Shown here piece after piece: positions 51,929-62,634 of a DNA stretch of 64,000 bases (the stretch's first letter is position 1; the number at the start of each line of letters is the position of its first letter). Location: positions 62,001 through 126,000 of the forward strand of contig CAVQIX010000001.1 in the NCBI GenBank assembly GCA_963712765.1, read 5' to 3'. Both the position numbers and the translations under genes were made by a program. The notes beneath the pieces are model-generated. The model did not search any database and was not told where the DNA came from. It worked only from the letters and a program-made list of their open reading frames with translations. The DNA is from CAXMST01 sp963712765 (GTDB taxonomy: Bacteria > Actinomycetota > Thermoleophilia > Solirubrobacterales > 70-9).

Positions 51929-53418
51929 GGAGCCACATCCTCGGTCAGGAAGTCGAGCAGGGCGCCTGCGGCCTCGTCCTGGTTGTTCTGCAGATCGGTC
52001 TGGTCCCCGCCACGCTTGTTGCCCTTGTCGGGTCGACCCTTGCCCGAGGCATCCCCGGATGCGGAGCCGGAGGTGGGCGGGTCGATGATGTCGTCGGGAT
52101 CGGTCGGGTTCGCGGCCGAGATCGCCGCGGAGCTGGCGGAGTTGGATCCGGTCCAGGTCGCGCCGCAGCCGGTCACCTGCGAGGTGACGAGGTCGAGGCA
52201 GTTGTTGATCTGAATCGAGGCCCGGATGAAGTGTCCGAAGTCGTCGTAGCCGTTGATCGCGCTGCCGAAGTTGACGATCAGGCCGTAGAGCTCGTCGAGG
52301 CCGCCGGTTCGCCGCAGCGTGTTCAGCAGCTTGTCGAGGTTCTTGACGCCGGGCGTCGTCGCCTTTGCGAGCTTGCGCAGGTCCTTGACCACCGGCGAGG
52401 AGGCGACGAGATCGTTCTGGCTGGCCTCCGCCGCGTCACCGAGCGTGGTCAGGGCCTTGGTTCCCGCGGTCGCGAACGGGTCGAGAGCCTCGGTGGCCCC
52501 AACAACGCTGGGCGCGGCAACTCGGAGGTCGGCGGCAACCGGCTGCGCCTGCTCGGCGAAGCGCCTCAGCTCGACCATGGTCGATTCGAGCTCGCGCAGC
52601 GCCGGCGGGAACTCGATGAACCCCTGCTCGATGTCCGCACGACGCTCGGCGGCGGCCTCCCCGGTCGTCGCCGCGTTGTTGATGAAGCCGGCGATGCTGT
52701 CGCGCTCACGGGCGAGCGGCGCCAGGACCGTGTCCGAGTCCTTCGCGAGCTGGGCGAGACCACGGTTCTGCTCGGCGAGGATCGCGAGCACCTTGTCCGT
52801 CTCCTGCAGGGCGGGGTTCGCACGCTCGAGCACCTCACCGAGGCTCCTGCCGCGGGCTGCGAGACCGGCTCCGAGGTCGTTGAGGATCAGCCTGAACCGA
52901 TCCACCTCGGGCTCGCGGCTGATGTTGTTGACGAGATCGAGATCGACGGCCTTGCCGTTGTTCTCGAGCGGCAGGAAGCGCTGTCCTTCGCCGATCTCGC
53001 CTTCCTCGATCACGTCGAGTTCGGGCGGCGGGTCGCTCAGCGATGAGCGCGGCTGGGTCGGCCTGCACTCGACGAACTTCTCACCGAGCAGCGACTGCGG
53101 CCGGACCAGGCAGGAGGCGTCGGTGCGGAAGTCCTGAAAGCCGGGATCGGTGATGCTCAGCACCACCGCCGCCTTGCCCGCGATCTGCTCACCGCTACCG
53201 CGGACCGGCTCGTCGGGACGGGAGACGTCAACCTCGGAGATGGTGCCGACGTTCGCGCCGGCAATTCGCACCTCCTCGTCCTGGACCAGGAAGCCCGCGT
53301 TGTCGAAGTAGGCACGGACAAGGTAGTCATCGGTCGGCCCACCGTCGCCCGGGGCCGACGTGGCCAGCCACGCCCCGAGGACGAGGATCAACGTGAGTGT
53401 GGCCGCGATCCGTCTCAC
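51925..53418 (-). CDS. MCE-family protein, second gene of the mce operon
   Basis: A 497-residue protein starting at the GTG of a GTGA overlap with the first gene. The N-terminal helix (about 3-21, IAATLTLILVLGAWLAT) could be an anchor or an uncleaved signal. The MCE domain (VRIAGANVGTISEVDV, LLGEKFVECRPT) has a ~20-residue insertion between strands compared with its neighbours. The tail, from about residue 435, is very rich in Ser, Gly, Asp and Lys. Confidence 0.9.
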   Translation of the reverse strand: MRRIAATLTLILVLGAWLATSAPGDGGPTDDYLVRAYFDNAGFLVQDEEVRIAGANVGTISEVDVSRPDEPVRGSGEQIAGKAAVVLSITDPGFQDFRTDASCLVRPQSLLGEKFVECRPTQPRSSLSDPPPELDVIEEGEIGEGQRFLPLENNGKAVDLDLVNNISREPEVDRFRLILNDLGAGLAARGRSLGEVLERANPALQETDKVLAILAEQNRGLAQLAKDSDTVLAPLARERDSIAGFINNAATTGEAAAERRADIEQGFIEFPPALRELESTMVELRRFAEQAQPVAADLRVAAPSVVGATEALDPFATAGTKALTTLGDAAEASQNDLVASSPVVKDLRKLAKATTPGVKNLDKLLNTLRRTGGLDELYGLIVNFGSAINGYDDFGHFIRASIQINNCLDLVTSQVTGCGATWTGSNSASSAAISAANPTDPDDIIDPPTSGSASGDASGKGRPDKGNKRGGDQTDLQNNQDEAAGALLDFLTEDVAP

Positions 53419-54800
53419 GGGCCGCTCGGCGGAAGGTCGGCGGGATCGCAGTCGGCGGCGGTCAGGTTGCCGTCATCGAGGAACGGGTTCGAGAGATCGG
53501 CGGCCTGCTGCGTGCCTCCGCCCGGGCAGCGGCGGTAGACGCCGAAGTCGAGCGGGTCGAACTGCTTGCCGCGCTCGGTGAAGATCGTGTCGAGCGAGTT
53601 CGTACCCCCGTTGTACTCGTAGATATTCGCCGCAGCCGGCGAGACCCGCGTGTAGTGCCCGTTGGCGTCGTAGTAGGAGCTCGTCTCCCCGAGCTTCGCC
53701 AGTAGGCCGAAGATATCGGGTGTGTAGGGGCGGATGAAGGCCAGGTTCTCCTGGGAGTCGTTCATCGCGTCGATCGCCGCGGGCCAGGCGGTGTTACCGG
53801 TCTGCCGCACGATCGGGAGGTCCTTGAGGGCGTCATTGAGGTCGTTCGCCGGGCCCTGCCGCTTGACGACCTTGCCGAGGTCGCTGAACACCGGCCGGGC
53901 GTCCTTGGCGAGGTTCTTGGTCCGGCGCAGGAACGGTGCCAGGTTCTCGGTCGCCGGATAGGAAACGGCGACAAGGGGATCGAGGTCGTCGAGCGTCGCC
54001 CGCAGGTTGACGAAGGTGGTGTTCGCTTGACGCAGCGTGCCGGGGAGCGCGACGAGCGAGCGGTCGAGCGAGCTGTTCTGGTTGGCGACGGCCCCGAGCG
54101 CGGTGTTGGCGTCGACGACGAGCCGCGAGAGGTCGTCCCGCTGCTCGGCGAGCGCCCCGAAGGTGGTCGCGCCCTCGACCAGGAAGCGCTCGAGCACGCG
54201 TGAATCCTCCGAGAGCTCCGCGAACAGCCGCTCGGAGGAGCTCAGAGCCGGGTTGAGGAACTTGTAGGCCTTGTTGGCGAGCTTGGTCTTGCCGGAGTAG
54301 ATGGTGGCGTTGCCCTTGATGAACTTCTGCAGTGCCTTCCGCTCCTTGGGCCTGAAGATGTCGAAGAACTGATCGACATCGACCGGCGAGGTGGTGTCGG
54401 CGCCACCGATCGTGGACCCCTCCTCGATCTCATCGGCGTTGTCCGGCCCCAGCTGCAGGGACACGTACCGGTTCGCGACTCCCGAAAGCGAGGTCGAGCG
54501 AACCACCGCCTGGGTTCCTTCGTGCAGCGGCTCCTCGGTCGTGACCGTGACCTCGGCCTCGGAGTCATCGGTGAGATCGATCTCATCGATCGTCCCGACC
54601 GGCTGACCGGCGACGAGGACCTCGTTTCCGGGCACCAGTTGGCCTCCCGTCTCGAACAGGAGCTTGTAGGTGTGGCCGCTGCCGTTGCCGCCGAACAGGA
54701 GAACGCCAACGAGCACAAACGCGACCACCACGGCGAGCGCGGCGATGATTCTCGCCGGCGTCGATGCACCCCGCTCTGGAGCGGCCTCAGCGCCGCTCAC
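53415..54800 (-). CDS. MCE-family protein, first gene of the mce operon
   Basis: The 461-residue protein opens the six-gene array. It has a membrane helix at about 18-36 (IIAALAVVVAFVLVGVLLF) and an MCE domain at about 45-125 (VLVAGQPVGTIDEIDL, SGVANRYVSLQLG). A long helical region and a Cys-containing tail follow. Start is GTG at 54800 with GAGGA upstream. In most actinobacterial mce loci two yrbE permease genes precede this position; here a TetR gene does instead. Confidence 0.9.
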   Translation of the reverse strand: MSGAEAAPERGASTPARIIAALAVVVAFVLVGVLLFGGNGSGHTYKLLFETGGQLVPGNEVLVAGQPVGTIDEIDLTDDSEAEVTVTTEEPLHEGTQAVVRSTSLSGVANRYVSLQLGPDNADEIEEGSTIGGADTTSPVDVDQFFDIFRPKERKALQKFIKGNATIYSGKTKLANKAYKFLNPALSSSERLFAELSEDSRVLERFLVEGATTFGALAEQRDDLSRLVVDANTALGAVANQNSSLDRSLVALPGTLRQANTTFVNLRATLDDLDPLVAVSYPATENLAPFLRRTKNLAKDARPVFSDLGKVVKRQGPANDLNDALKDLPIVRQTGNTAWPAAIDAMNDSQENLAFIRPYTPDIFGLLAKLGETSSYYDANGHYTRVSPAAANIYEYNGGTNSLDTIFTERGKQFDPLDFGVYRRCPGGGTQQAADLSNPFLDDGNLTAADCDPADLPPSGP

Positions 54801-54865
54801 CGATCGTCCTCGAAGTCTCCACTGATTGCCACGCTCGCGTTACCTGAAACCTCTCCTGCTCGAAC

Positions 54866-54893
54866 CCTATACCTGAGCGCCCTCGAGCGGCAA
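54866..54893 (-). promoter_or_regulatory. candidate promoter of the mce operon
   Basis: On the minus strand TTGCCG (54893-54888) and TATAGG (54871-54866) are separated by 16 bases, a fair sigma70-type match. It lies about 65 bases before the first mce start, downstream of the TetR gene, so the operon may be driven separately from tetR. No clear palindromic operator was found. Confidence 0.4.
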
Positions 54894-54960
54894 GCGACGC
54901 CTTGGGCCCTCTCCCCTGCGTCGGCATCGTTTCAGACAACGCGGCCGATTGATAGCCACC

Positions 54961-55569
54961 CTAATCTGCGCTCAACAGAGCTCCGGCAGCCGCTCGCCCG
55001 GCCGAGATCACAGCGTCGAAGTCCCCCTCGACTCCCGATAGCGCCTGCAACGCCACACCGTCCGCGATCGCCAGCAGGTACAGGACGGTCGCTTCGGCTC
55101 CGAACTTGAGGCTGAGAGCGCCCTCCTTCTCCTTGGCGACCAGAGCCGCGGCGACGTGGTCGCGGGTGCGCTTGAAGAGGTCGGCGACCTCTCTCTGGAT
55201 CTCGGGATTGCGCCGGCCGGCCGAGAAGACCTCGAACAGGAGCACGAAGACGCCGGGGTCGTTCTCGATCGCATCGAGCAGGTCCGATATCAGTACGTCG
55301 AGGACGTCGTCGACCGTGGCGGCCGCCTCCAGCGGCTGGTCCAGCCCGGCGACCCGAAGCTCGGTGTCGCGGCGCACGACCTCGACGAGCAACCGCTCCT
55401 TCGTTCCGAAGTAGTAGTGGAGAAGGCCACGACTGACTCCTGCCTCCCCGGCCACGTGCTCGAAGGTCGCGCCCGCGATGCCGCGCGCCGCGACGCTCTC
55501 TCGCATCGCCGTAATGATCCTCTGAGCCTTCTCCCCGCTCAGCTCCCTCTTGCCCGTGGCTGCCTCCAT
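54961..55569 (-). CDS. TetR family transcriptional regulator
   Basis: The 202-residue regulator has the N-terminal helix-turn-helix at about residues 17-62 (GIAGATFEHVAGEAGVSRG, LLHYYFGTKERLLVEVV). The C-terminal ligand-binding domain is helical and not assignable. TetR proteins of this group often control lipid metabolism or transport. Its position directly before the mce array on the same strand makes it the likely local regulator, with a lipid or fatty acyl ligand as inference. Confidence 0.9.
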   Translation of the reverse strand: MEAATGKRELSGEKAQRIITAMRESVAARGIAGATFEHVAGEAGVSRGLLHYYFGTKERLLVEVVRRDTELRVAGLDQPLEAAATVDDVLDVLISDLLDAIENDPGVFVLLFEVFSAGRRNPEIQREVADLFKRTRDHVAAALVAKEKEGALSLKFGAEATVLYLLAIADGVALQALSGVEGDFDAVISAGRAAAGALLSAD

Positions 55570-55624
55570 GAGGCGCGGGAGTGTAGATGGCGGCGGATCG
55601 GAGGACCGATCCGCCGCGAGGAAG

Positions 55625-56071
55625 TCAGCCCGCCGAGCCCGGGGGCGGCGGCGGAGTGGTGGTCGAGGTGTACTCGAACTCCTCCTCGGCGCCGAACAGC
55701 TTGTCGAGCGCTGCCTTGCGCAGTCCCTCGGAGAGGACGAGCGCCAGGACGGCGGCCACGAAGGCGACGAGAAGGAGCTTGCCGAGATGGCCCCCCTTGT
55801 CCTCCCGCTCGGGCTCGCGCAGAGCGTCGGATGCGGCGCGCAGGGACTCCGCGGCGTTCCGCAGGTCGCCCTGGAGCTTCTTGTCCTCGAGCACCGACTT
55901 GGCCGGGCCCTTGCCCTCGGAAGCGCGCTCGTAGGCGTCGCGCGCTGCGTCGTAGGCCTCCCTGAGGTTCTCGCGGAGATCCTCGTCCTCGATTAGGCGC
56001 TTGACGTATGGGCGCGCGCTCTCGGCAGCCTCGACCGCCCGACTCTGCACATCCTTCTTTCTTCTCGGCAT
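55625..56071 (-). CDS. membrane-anchored helical protein of unknown function
   Basis: The 148-residue protein has a charged helical N-terminal part (~1-95) with repeated Ala/Arg/Glu heptads. One membrane helix follows (about 98-117, LLLVAFVAAVLALVL), then a short tail ending in TTTPPPPPGSAG. I recognise no named family, although the amphipathic helix plus single anchor resembles envelope-stress or YtxH-like proteins. It is a separate gene between tetR and lon, with ATG at 56071 preceded by AGGAGG. Confidence 0.7.
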   Translation of the reverse strand: MPRRKKDVQSRAVEAAESARPYVKRLIEDEDLRENLREAYDAARDAYERASEGKGPAKSVLEDKKLQGDLRNAAESLRAASDALREPEREDKGGHLGKLLLVAFVAAVLALVLSEGLRKAALDKLFGAEEEFEYTSTTTPPPPPGSAG

Positions 56072-56181
56072 GATCCTCCTGTCGCCCTCGCGGGACTGTG
56101 TTTGACGCTTGCCTGAACCCTACTCTCAGAATAGCCCGACCATTGGCGGAGTCCCCGCAGCCCCGAGGCCCCCCTCGGCCG

Positions 56182-58610
<2,429 letters not shown>

Positions 58611-58611
<1 letters not shown>

Positions 58612-59072
58612 CAGTCGGCCCGCTCGATCGGCACCCTGCGAGCTCCCTGGGAGGCCGACTTCACCGGCAGCTCGATCCGCAGCATGCCGTCCTCGAAGGT
58701 CGCCTGCGCCCGCTCTGGAATCACCTCGACCCCGAGTTCGATCACCCGGCGAAAGCGACCGGTTGGAATCTCGACCTGCTGGTAGACGCGCCCGGCGGTG
58801 TCGCGAATCGGCCGTTCGCCTGCCAGGACGAGCTCGCTCGGCGAGATCTCGAGGGCGACGCCGTCGGGGTCCACCCCGGCGAGATCGGCCTTGACGATCG
58901 CGATCGGCGACGGGTCGGGCTCGTCGCTCTTGCAGTAATAGACGTCAACGCGCGGGATGAAGCCGCTCGGCTTCCCGCCGCTGCGCTGGCGCTGCCAGGT
59001 GTCACCGAAGAACTCGTCCACCTCGTGGCGCATGCGCTCGATGTTCACCAGTAGTTGACGCTGTCTGGCCAT
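58611..59072 (-). CDS. Hsp20/alpha-crystallin small heat-shock protein
   Basis: The 153-residue protein has an alpha-crystallin domain at about residues 45-140 (IVKADLAGVDPDGVALEI, TFEDGMLRIELPV with the G-x-L-x-I-x-LP signature). The N-terminus is helical and Arg-rich. It binds unfolding proteins without ATP. The direct coupling to lon suggests heat or unfolding stress regulation, though I see no HAIR or CIRCE element upstream. Confidence 0.92.
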
Positions 59073-59088
59073 CTGGCAGGGAGGTTAT

Positions 59089-59853
59089 CTAGAGCTCCCA
59101 GCTCGAGCCCTCGGCCGCGATCTCAACCGGGCCGTCGTAGCCGAGCTGAGCCGCGGCGAGTGCATCTCCGGGGTCGATCAGGTCGGAGATGTGGGTGAGC
59201 ACGAGGCGGCCGACGGCCGCCTGCCCGGCGAGGGCGCCAGCCTCCTCGGCGCTCATGTGCCCGCGGCGCCGCAGGGGAACGGCCTCCGTCTCCGGCAGGG
59301 TCGCCTCGGCGAGCAGTACGTCGGCCCCGGCCGCCGCCCGCTCGAGCTCCTCGCAACGACGGCAGTCGGCGCCATAGATCAGCCGTCGCCCCGAGGGGGC
59401 GACCAGCTCCACCGCGTGGGTGAGGGTGTAGTGGGGCACCTCGTGCAGGCGGGCTTCGATCGAGCCGAGCTCGAGCCGGCCGTCGCGCTCGTACTCGATC
59501 GGCTCGAAGGCGTCGTCGATCAGCTCGTCGCTACCCCAGACGGCGACGATCCGGCGCAGCTGGTCGAGGCCCCCGGGCGGCAGCCAGAGCCTGGGGCGCG
59601 GCGCGGGTCCGGAACGGGGAATGAGCGTGAGCGCGTAGCCGAACGGGACCAGGTCGAGCACGTGGTCGGCGTGGATGTGGCTGATCACGACATCGACGAC
59701 ATCCTCGAAACGGCCGTGGCGGCGGAGCTTTGCGAAGCCGCCGTTGCCACAGTCGATCAGGAAGCTCTCACCGCCGGACTCGAGCAGATACGAACTGCAG
59801 GCACCGCCGGCGTCCTGCCAGGCCGGGGATTTGCCGAGGACCGTGAACCGCAC
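59089..59853 (-). CDS. MBL-fold metal-dependent hydrolase (RNase Z-like)
   Basis: The 254-residue beta-lactamase-fold hydrolase begins at GTG 59853 (VRFTVLGKSPAWQDAGG). It has the metal motif SHIHADHVLDL, IYGADCRRCEEL and LTHISDLID. The layout resembles RNase Z-like and cyclic-phosphodiesterase-type members, but the diagnostic RNase Z loop is absent. The substrate is therefore open. The frame is open to 60246, but that part covers another gene. It precedes no partner on the same strand. Confidence 0.85.
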   Translation of the reverse strand: MRFTVLGKSPAWQDAGGACSSYLLESGGESFLIDCGNGGFAKLRRHGRFEDVVDVVISHIHADHVLDLVPFGYALTLIPRSGPAPRPRLWLPPGGLDQLRRIVAVWGSDELIDDAFEPIEYERDGRLELGSIEARLHEVPHYTLTHAVELVAPSGRRLIYGADCRRCEELERAAAGADVLLAEATLPETEAVPLRRRGHMSAEEAGALAGQAAVGRLVLTHISDLIDPGDALAAAQLGYDGPVEIAAEGSSWEL

Positions 59854-59900
59854 GCCCGGGACTGTATTCGGCTCCCGGAAGCCGGTGGCGCGGCGCCGGC

Positions 59901-60149
59901 TCAGGCGGCGGCGCCGAGCTCGGCCTGCGAGCCCTGAGCGGGCTCGGATCGCATCAGCAGCATCGGCTGGGTAGGCGGCACGAGGCCATCGGGCGAGTCC
60001 GGCCGGAAGGTGGAGCAGGGACCATCCAGCTCGAGCGCGCAGAGCATCCGGCACCCGAAGTAGCAGTCCGCGCAGCTCGGCTTCGACTTCCCGCGACGGG
60101 TCCTCTTGGCAGCGGTCTGCGGGGCGGATGCGGACTGAACTTTCGGCAC
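59901..60149 (-). CDS. small Cys-rich protein of unknown function
   Basis: The 82-residue product has a basic leader (residues 1-24) and a compact cysteine cluster: CADCYFGCRMLCALELDGPC, five Cys in 20 residues. FRPDSPDGL follows. The spacing C-x2-C-x3-C-x3-C-x7-C suggests a metal or iron-sulfur site. I do not recognise a family. It starts at ATG 60149, 47 bases before the MBL gene on the same strand. Confidence 0.65.
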   Translation of the reverse strand: MPKVQSASAPQTAAKRTRRGKSKPSCADCYFGCRMLCALELDGPCSTFRPDSPDGLVPPTQPMLLMRSEPAQGSQAELGAAA

Positions 60150-60373
60150 TCGGTGGTCCTTTCGGGGCGCTTGACGGGACGATCCACACTGGCAGCATCA
60201 ACCCGGCGCCGCAAGCCGCGAGCCCGCAAATAACGGGGATGATCATGGCCGCGACTTCGTCGCAAATCCCGGCTTCCCGACCCTCGATCCCGCTGTTTGC
60301 GAGCTCGTCACGGAAGGAGTCCGCAGTACGGGGTCGTAGGCCCTACGGATGTAACTGCCGGGCGCGCTCCGGG

Positions 60374-60379
60374 TAGAAT
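60374..60379 (+). promoter_or_regulatory. candidate -10 element of the fatty acid hydroxylase gene
   Basis: TAGAAT matches the -10 consensus at 5 of 6 bases and ends 7 bases before the ATG at 60387, implying a leaderless mRNA. A weak -35 (TGTAAC, 60350-60355) lies 18 bases upstream. Confidence 0.45.
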
Positions 60380-60386
60380 CACGCAT

Positions 60387-61013
60387 ATGGCCCAGCAGCG
60401 AACCGAGCGCCTCTCCGCCTCTCCGCCCCTGTTCGAGAACCGGTTTCTCGACTTCTTCTCGCGGGTGCACCCGAGCATTCCCGCGATCATCTTCATCCCG
60501 GTGGTGGCCGTCTGCGTCTGGGCGGGCGTGGACGAGGGCTACGGCGCCCTCGCATCGATCGGGTTGCTCGCCGCCGGCCTGCTGATCTGGACCCTGACCG
60601 AGTACTGGCTGCACCGGCTCTTCTTCCACTGGCAGCCCAACTTCAAGGGTGGAGACAAGCTTCACTTCATCATCCACGGCGTCCACCACGACCATCCCAA
60701 CGATCCGCTCCGGCTGGTGATGCCGCCGGCGGTTTCGATTCCGCTCGCGGCGCTGTTCTTCTGGGCGTTCAGCCTCGTCTTCGGTACGCCCGCCGCCTAT
60801 CCGCTCTTCGGCGGCTTCATCATCGGCTACCTGACCTACGACTACACCCACTTCTACCTGCATCACTACACGCCGAAGTCGGAGCTCGGCAGGCGACTGC
60901 GCGAGCAGCACATGCGCCATCACTTCCAGGATCACCGCTATGGCTACGGCGTCTCCTCCCCACTGTGGGACGCGGTCTTCCGCACGATGCCGCGGCGCCG
61001 CAAGGCCGAGTAG
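60387..61013 (+). CDS. fatty acid hydroxylase/sterol desaturase family membrane protein
   Basis: The 208-residue integral membrane enzyme has the three histidine clusters that bind two irons: HRLFFH, HGVHHDH and HMRHHFQDH, with an extra HFYLHH. Two or three hydrophobic hairpins separate them. FA2H-like members 2-hydroxylate fatty acids; others desaturate sterols or hydroxylate carotenoids. The HGVHHDHPNDPLRLV segment is closest to the fatty-acid 2-hydroxylase group. Start ATG 60387 is supported by a -10 box directly before it. Confidence 0.9.
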   Translation: MAQQRTERLSASPPLFENRFLDFFSRVHPSIPAIIFIPVVAVCVWAGVDEGYGALASIGLLAAGLLIWTLTEYWLHRLFFHWQPNFKGGDKLHFIIHGVHHDHPNDPLRLVMPPAVSIPLAALFFWAFSLVFGTPAAYPLFGGFIIGYLTYDYTHFYLHHYTPKSELGRRLREQHMRHHFQDHRYGYGVSSPLWDAVFRTMPRRRKAE

Positions 61014-61030
61014 CTCCGCCGCCGCAACTT

Positions 61031-61058
61031 AACAAAGTGTGGAATTACACACTTTGTT
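61031..61058. promoter_or_regulatory. 28-base AT-rich near-perfect palindrome
   Basis: AACAAAGTGTG (61031-61041) and CACACTTTGTT (61048-61058) are exact inverted copies around GAATTA, whose middle AATT is also symmetric. It lies 17 bases after the hydroxylase stop and 62 before the AT-hook gene. Its AT content contrasts with the surroundings. It could be an operator of the following gene or a terminator of the preceding one; no T-run follows. Confidence 0.7.
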
Positions 61059-61119
61059 ACTGTAAGTGTGCTGGAGGGGAGCTTGGGGGATTCAAACCCC
61101 TAGACGAAAGGTCCGCACG

Positions 61120-61500
61120 ATGGCGGCTACAGCAGTTGACAAGGCAAAGACGCTTCTCCAGGAGCGCCGCGACGAGCTCAAGCTCGAGCTGAAACAGATC
61201 GAGCAGGCGCTCTCGGACCTCGGCGGTGCTCGCCGCGGGCCCGGCCGGCCGCGCGGGTCGCGCAACGGCGCCTCGACCGCCAACGACAGGAAGCGGCGGC
61301 GGCGGCGGGGTGGCACCCGCGCCGAGCACGCGCTCAAGCACGTGACCGAGCACCCCGGGGCGAACGCCACCGAGATCGCTTCGGCGATGGGGATCAAACC
61401 CAACTACGTCTACCGGGTGATGGCCGAGCTCGAGAAGGACGGCAAGGTCGCCAAGCAAGGCAAGGGCTATCACGTCGCGGACGACGCCGCCGGGGCCTAG
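61120..61500 (+). CDS. AT-hook and winged-helix DNA-binding protein
   Basis: The 126-residue product has a coiled-coil N-terminus (residues ~8-42, LLQERRDELKLELKQIEQAL) and an AT-hook-like GPGRPRGSRN at about 48-57. A basic KRRRRRGG run follows, then a winged helix at about 72-115 (NATEIASAMGIKPNYVYRVM). This combination suggests a small nucleoid-associated or local regulator. An AAAGG ribosome site is present before ATG 61120. An AT-rich palindrome lies upstream; self-regulation is inference. Confidence 0.75.
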   Translation: MAATAVDKAKTLLQERRDELKLELKQIEQALSDLGGARRGPGRPRGSRNGASTANDRKRRRRRGGTRAEHALKHVTEHPGANATEIASAMGIKPNYVYRVMAELEKDGKVAKQGKGYHVADDAAGA

Positions 61501-61541
61501 AACGGACCCTCCCCCGGTTCCCACAGACCTCCGGCCATCGT

Positions 61542-61563
61542 TCGCCCGCCCAAGCGCGGGCGA
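61542..61563. terminator. hairpin between convergent AT-hook gene and mdh
   Basis: TCGCCCGC (61542-61549) pairs exactly with GCGGGCGA (61556-61563) around a 6-base loop. There is no T-run. Its place 18 bases before the mdh stop and after the plus-strand gene suggests a shared terminator. Confidence 0.55.
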
Positions 61564-61580
61564 GGACCGGGGCCGACCGC

Positions 61581-62570
61581 TCAGCCGATCAGGCCGAGCT
61601 CCTTGACCGTGTCGCGCTCGCCCTCGAGCTCGGCGACGCTGGCGTCGATCCGCTCGCGCGAGAAGTCGCCAATCTCGAGTCCGTCGACGATCTCGTAGGA
61701 GCCACCCGAGCAGGTGCACGGGAAGCTGGAGATGATCCCCTCGGCCACGCCGTAGCTGCCGTCGCTGGGGATCCCCATCGAGACCCAGTCGCCCTCGGGT
61801 GTCCCGTTGACCCAATCATGGACGTGCTCGATTGCGGCGTTCGCCGCCGAGGCGGCGCTGGAGGCGCCGCGGGCGTCGATGATTGCGGCGCCGCGCTTGG
61901 CCACGGTCGGGATGAACTCATCAGCGACCCAGGACTGATCGTCGACCCTCCCGGCGGCGCTCTCGCCGGAGATCTTCGCGTTGAAGATGTCGGGGTACTG
62001 GGTCGCGGAGTGGTTGCCCCAGATCGTCATGTTGGTGATCTCGGAGACGGCGGCGCCGGTCTTGGATGCCAGCTGGGAGATCGCGCGGTTGTGGTCGAGG
62101 CGGGTCATCGCGGTGAACCGCTCGTCCGGGACGTCGGGAGCATGGTTCATCGCGATCAGTGCGTTGGTGTTGGCCGGATTGCCGACCACCAGGACCCGGA
62201 CGTCGTCGTCGGCGCCGGCGTTGATCGCCTCGCCCTGGGGCTTGAAGATGCCACCGTTGGCCTCGAGCAGATCACCGCGCTCCATGCCCGGTCCGCGCGG
62301 GCGGGCGCCGACGAGCAGCCCGACCCCGCAGCCGTCGAAGGCCTTGACCGGGTCATCGAAGATGTCGATCCCGGCGAGCAGCGGGAAGGCGCAGTCGTCG
62401 AGCTCCATCGCTGTGCCCTCGGCCGCCTTCACGGCATCGGGGATCTCGAGCAGGTTGAGATGCACCGGCGTGTCGGGGCCGAGCATCTGGCCGGAGGCGA
62501 CGCGGAACAGAACTGCGTAGCCGATCTGACCGGCGGCGCCGGTTACGGTGACTTTGACGGGGTTGCTCAA
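61581..62570 (-). CDS. mdh: malate dehydrogenase
   Basis: The 329-residue enzyme is of the cytosolic-type family: GAAGQIGYAVLFRVASG for NAD binding, GARPRGPGMERGDLL, TRLDHNRA with catalytic Asp/Arg, and IWGNHSATQYPD with the catalytic His. It interconverts malate and oxaloacetate in the TCA cycle. icd lies 64 bases upstream on the same strand, so the two TCA genes probably share a transcript. Confidence 0.97.
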   Translation of the reverse strand: MSNPVKVTVTGAAGQIGYAVLFRVASGQMLGPDTPVHLNLLEIPDAVKAAEGTAMELDDCAFPLLAGIDIFDDPVKAFDGCGVGLLVGARPRGPGMERGDLLEANGGIFKPQGEAINAGADDDVRVLVVGNPANTNALIAMNHAPDVPDERFTAMTRLDHNRAISQLASKTGAAVSEITNMTIWGNHSATQYPDIFNAKISGESAAGRVDDQSWVADEFIPTVAKRGAAIIDARGASSAASAANAAIEHVHDWVNGTPEGDWVSMGIPSDGSYGVAEGIISSFPCTCSGGSYEIVDGLEIGDFSRERIDASVAELEGERDTVKELGLIG

Positions 62571-62634
62571 GGTGATTGCCCTCCTGGGACTAGCTGGGTT
62601 TCTTCGGGAGTTCGCGCGCTGGAGGCTAGATCAA

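Noticed and set aside
60335..60347. Dyad CGTAGG/CCTACG upstream of the fatty acid hydroxylase, recalling a response-regulator box
   Set aside because: The centre is a single base and the match to DosR-like GGGNC half-sites is imperfect; it may be chance in GC-rich DNA.
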